Assembly (NCBI GenBank): GCA_963595735.1
Contig: CAVBJJ010000020.1
Span: forward strand, 1 to 34,348
Source: CALWOS01 sp963595735
GTDB taxonomy: Bacteria > Bacillota > Clostridia > Oscillospirales > Oscillospiraceae
Direction: 5' to 3'
DNA: 34,348 nucleotides
The translations under genes and the position numbers were made by a program. The notes under the pieces are model-generated. The model made no database searches, was not told the origin of the DNA, and saw only the letters and a list, made by a program, of their open reading frames with translations. Positions 33,147 through 34,348 of this stretch are shown here, one piece after another. How positions within the stretch are numbered: position 1 is the first letter of the stretch; each line of letters begins with the position of its first letter.

Positions 33147-34214
33147 ATGAACATCCGCATTGAAAAAACAACTGCACCCAAGGCAAAGCCCGACCTGAAC
33201 GGCCTGCCTTTTGGTACATATTTTTCCGACCATATGTTTTTGCTGAACTATGACAAGGGTGAGGGCTGGCATGACGCCCGCATCGTTCCCTATGGTCCTT
33301 TCAGCCTGGATCCCTCCTGCATGGTTTTCCACTATGCCCAGGAGATCTTTGAGGGACTGAAAGCATATCGCACCAAGGAGGGAAAAATCCAGCTGTTCCG
33401 ACCCTCGGATAACCTGCACCGCATGAACGATTCTGCCGAGCGCCTGTGTATTCCTCAGATTCCGGAGGATGTGTTCCTGGATGCTCTGCAAAAGCTGGTG
33501 GCGCTGGATGCGGACTGGGTGCCTTCTGCGGAGGGAACCTCTCTGTACATCCGTCCCTTTGTGTTTGCGGTGGATCCCCATGTCGGCGTCCATACCGCCT
33601 CTCACTACATTTTCTGCATCATCACCTGCCCCGTGGGCAGCTATTACAAAGAGGGCATCAACCCCGTTCGCATCATGATCGAGCATGACGATGTTCGCGC
33701 GGTGCGCGGCGGCACCGGCTATGCCAAGTGCGGCGGCAACTATGCAGCCTCTCTCCGCGCCGGAGACAAGGCGGAGGCTGCCGGCTATGCCCAGGTGCTC
33801 TGGCTGGACGGTGTGCATCAGAAGTACATCGAGGAAGTCGGCAGCATGAATGTGATGTTCAAGATCAAGGGCAAGATCGTCACCCCGGCGCTCAACGGCA
33901 GTGTGCTGCCTGGCATCACCCGCCGGAGCTGCCTGCAGCTGCTGCGGGATTGGGGCTACGAGGTAGAGGAGCGTCTCCTGTCCGTGGACGAGCTGATGGC
34001 CGCGGCGGAGGATGGCAGCCTGGAGGAAGCCTGGGGCACCGGTACGGCCGCTGTCATTTCCCCCATTGGCGAGTTGGGCTACATGGGGAAAGCCCATCAG
34101 GTCGCCGATGGCGGCATTGGCCCCGTCACCCACAAGCTGTATGACACCCTCACCGGTATCCAGTGGGGCAAGGTCGAAGACCCCTATGGCTGGTGCATCC
34201 CCGTGCAGGGCTAA
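33147..34214 (+). CDS. ilvE: Branched-chain amino acid aminotransferase
   Basis: A 355-residue PLP enzyme of fold type IV that interconverts leucine, isoleucine and valine with their 2-oxo acids. The PLP lysine is Lys194 in GGTGYAKCGGNYA. Family markers include FHYAQEIFEGLKAYR (61-75), SLYIRPFVFA (132-141) and EEVGSMNVMF around residue 230. Length fits the group II BCAT family. AAGGAAAAGG lies just before the ATG. It is a single gene after the trk operon; a promoter is not clear in the 95-base gap. Confidence 0.95.
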   Translation: MNIRIEKTTAPKAKPDLNGLPFGTYFSDHMFLLNYDKGEGWHDARIVPYGPFSLDPSCMVFHYAQEIFEGLKAYRTKEGKIQLFRPSDNLHRMNDSAERLCIPQIPEDVFLDALQKLVALDADWVPSAEGTSLYIRPFVFAVDPHVGVHTASHYIFCIITCPVGSYYKEGINPVRIMIEHDDVRAVRGGTGYAKCGGNYAASLRAGDKAEAAGYAQVLWLDGVHQKYIEEVGSMNVMFKIKGKIVTPALNGSVLPGITRRSCLQLLRDWGYEVEERLLSVDELMAAAEDGSLEEAWGTGTAAVISPIGELGYMGKAHQVADGGIGPVTHKLYDTLTGIQWGKVEDPYGWCIPVQG

Positions 34215-34255
34215 GTACCCGGCGTATAGCGCGTAGATCAAATCCGAAAAAGAAC

Positions 34256-34303
34256 AAAAGCTGGCTTGCGACTGTGTTTTCCAGTCCGTGAGCCAGCTTT
34301 TTC
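34256..34303 (+). terminator. Terminator of ilvE
   Basis: An 11-bp stem joins 34256-34266 and 34291-34301 (AAAAGCTGGCT/AGCCAGCTTTT), extended inward by further pairs, with T residues at the end. Confidence 0.85.
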
Positions 34304-34348
34304 CTACTCCTTTGTTTTCCTGTTTGCCTCCCGGCCATAGCGCCGGGT

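Noticed and set aside
1..34348. CRISPR array or insertion sequence
   Set aside because: No regularly spaced identical repeats with unique spacers, no Cas gene, and no transposase with terminal inverted repeats were seen.

Overview
The window looks like a chromosomal segment of a GC-rich gut-type Clostridia (Oscillospiraceae/Ruminococcaceae-like Firmicutes). This rests on Gram-positive style AAGGAGG ribosome binding sites, a CotH/VTC operon, DUF421/DUF4363 neighbours, an LTA-synthase-like sulfatase, a RodA/PBP pair and a triple serine-recombinase element typical of this group. No species can be named from the sequence alone.

Positions 1 to about 9.1 kb are the 3' part of an integrated mobile element. 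In order it holds an ImmA/IrrE protease cut by the window edge, a small zinc-ribbon protein, a sigma-region-4-like regulator, a 540-base gap that folds into a structured RNA candidate, a DinG/XPD-like helicase, an overlapping 48-residue small protein, three serine-recombinase-family genes (the middle one lacks the catalytic domain) and a metallophosphoesterase. An XRE-type regulator with its own promoter and operator-like repeats (9.1-10.1 kb) and a hairpin array (10.16-10.40 kb) lie between the element and core genes; the exact right edge is not visible.

From 10.5 kb the window is core chromosome: nrdR; a convergent DUF421-DUF4363 pair; guaA; a two-component system divergent from a VTC-DUF4956-CotH operon, with 11-base-spaced TTCAG repeats facing both promoters; an EFR1-type flavodoxin/ferredoxin; an NYN-domain protein; and a four-tRNA operon (Val-Phe-Gly-Cys, minus strand).

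From 22.5 to 29.8 kb a minus-strand block holds an FHA-domain RodA/FtsW and its transpeptidase PBP, then an LTA-synthase-like sulfatase and an ABC-F protein. This is largely an envelope-building region. Divergent from it, a promoter drives a long hairpin-rich leader followed by trkA-trkH (potassium uptake), and the window ends with the branched-chain aminotransferase gene ilvE and its terminator.

The most interesting points are the two-component/VTC/DUF4956/CotH cluster with its predicted shared operator, the structured RNA with mutually exclusive pairings inside the mobile element, the catalytic-domain-free recombinase between two complete ones, and two intergenic hairpin arrays.
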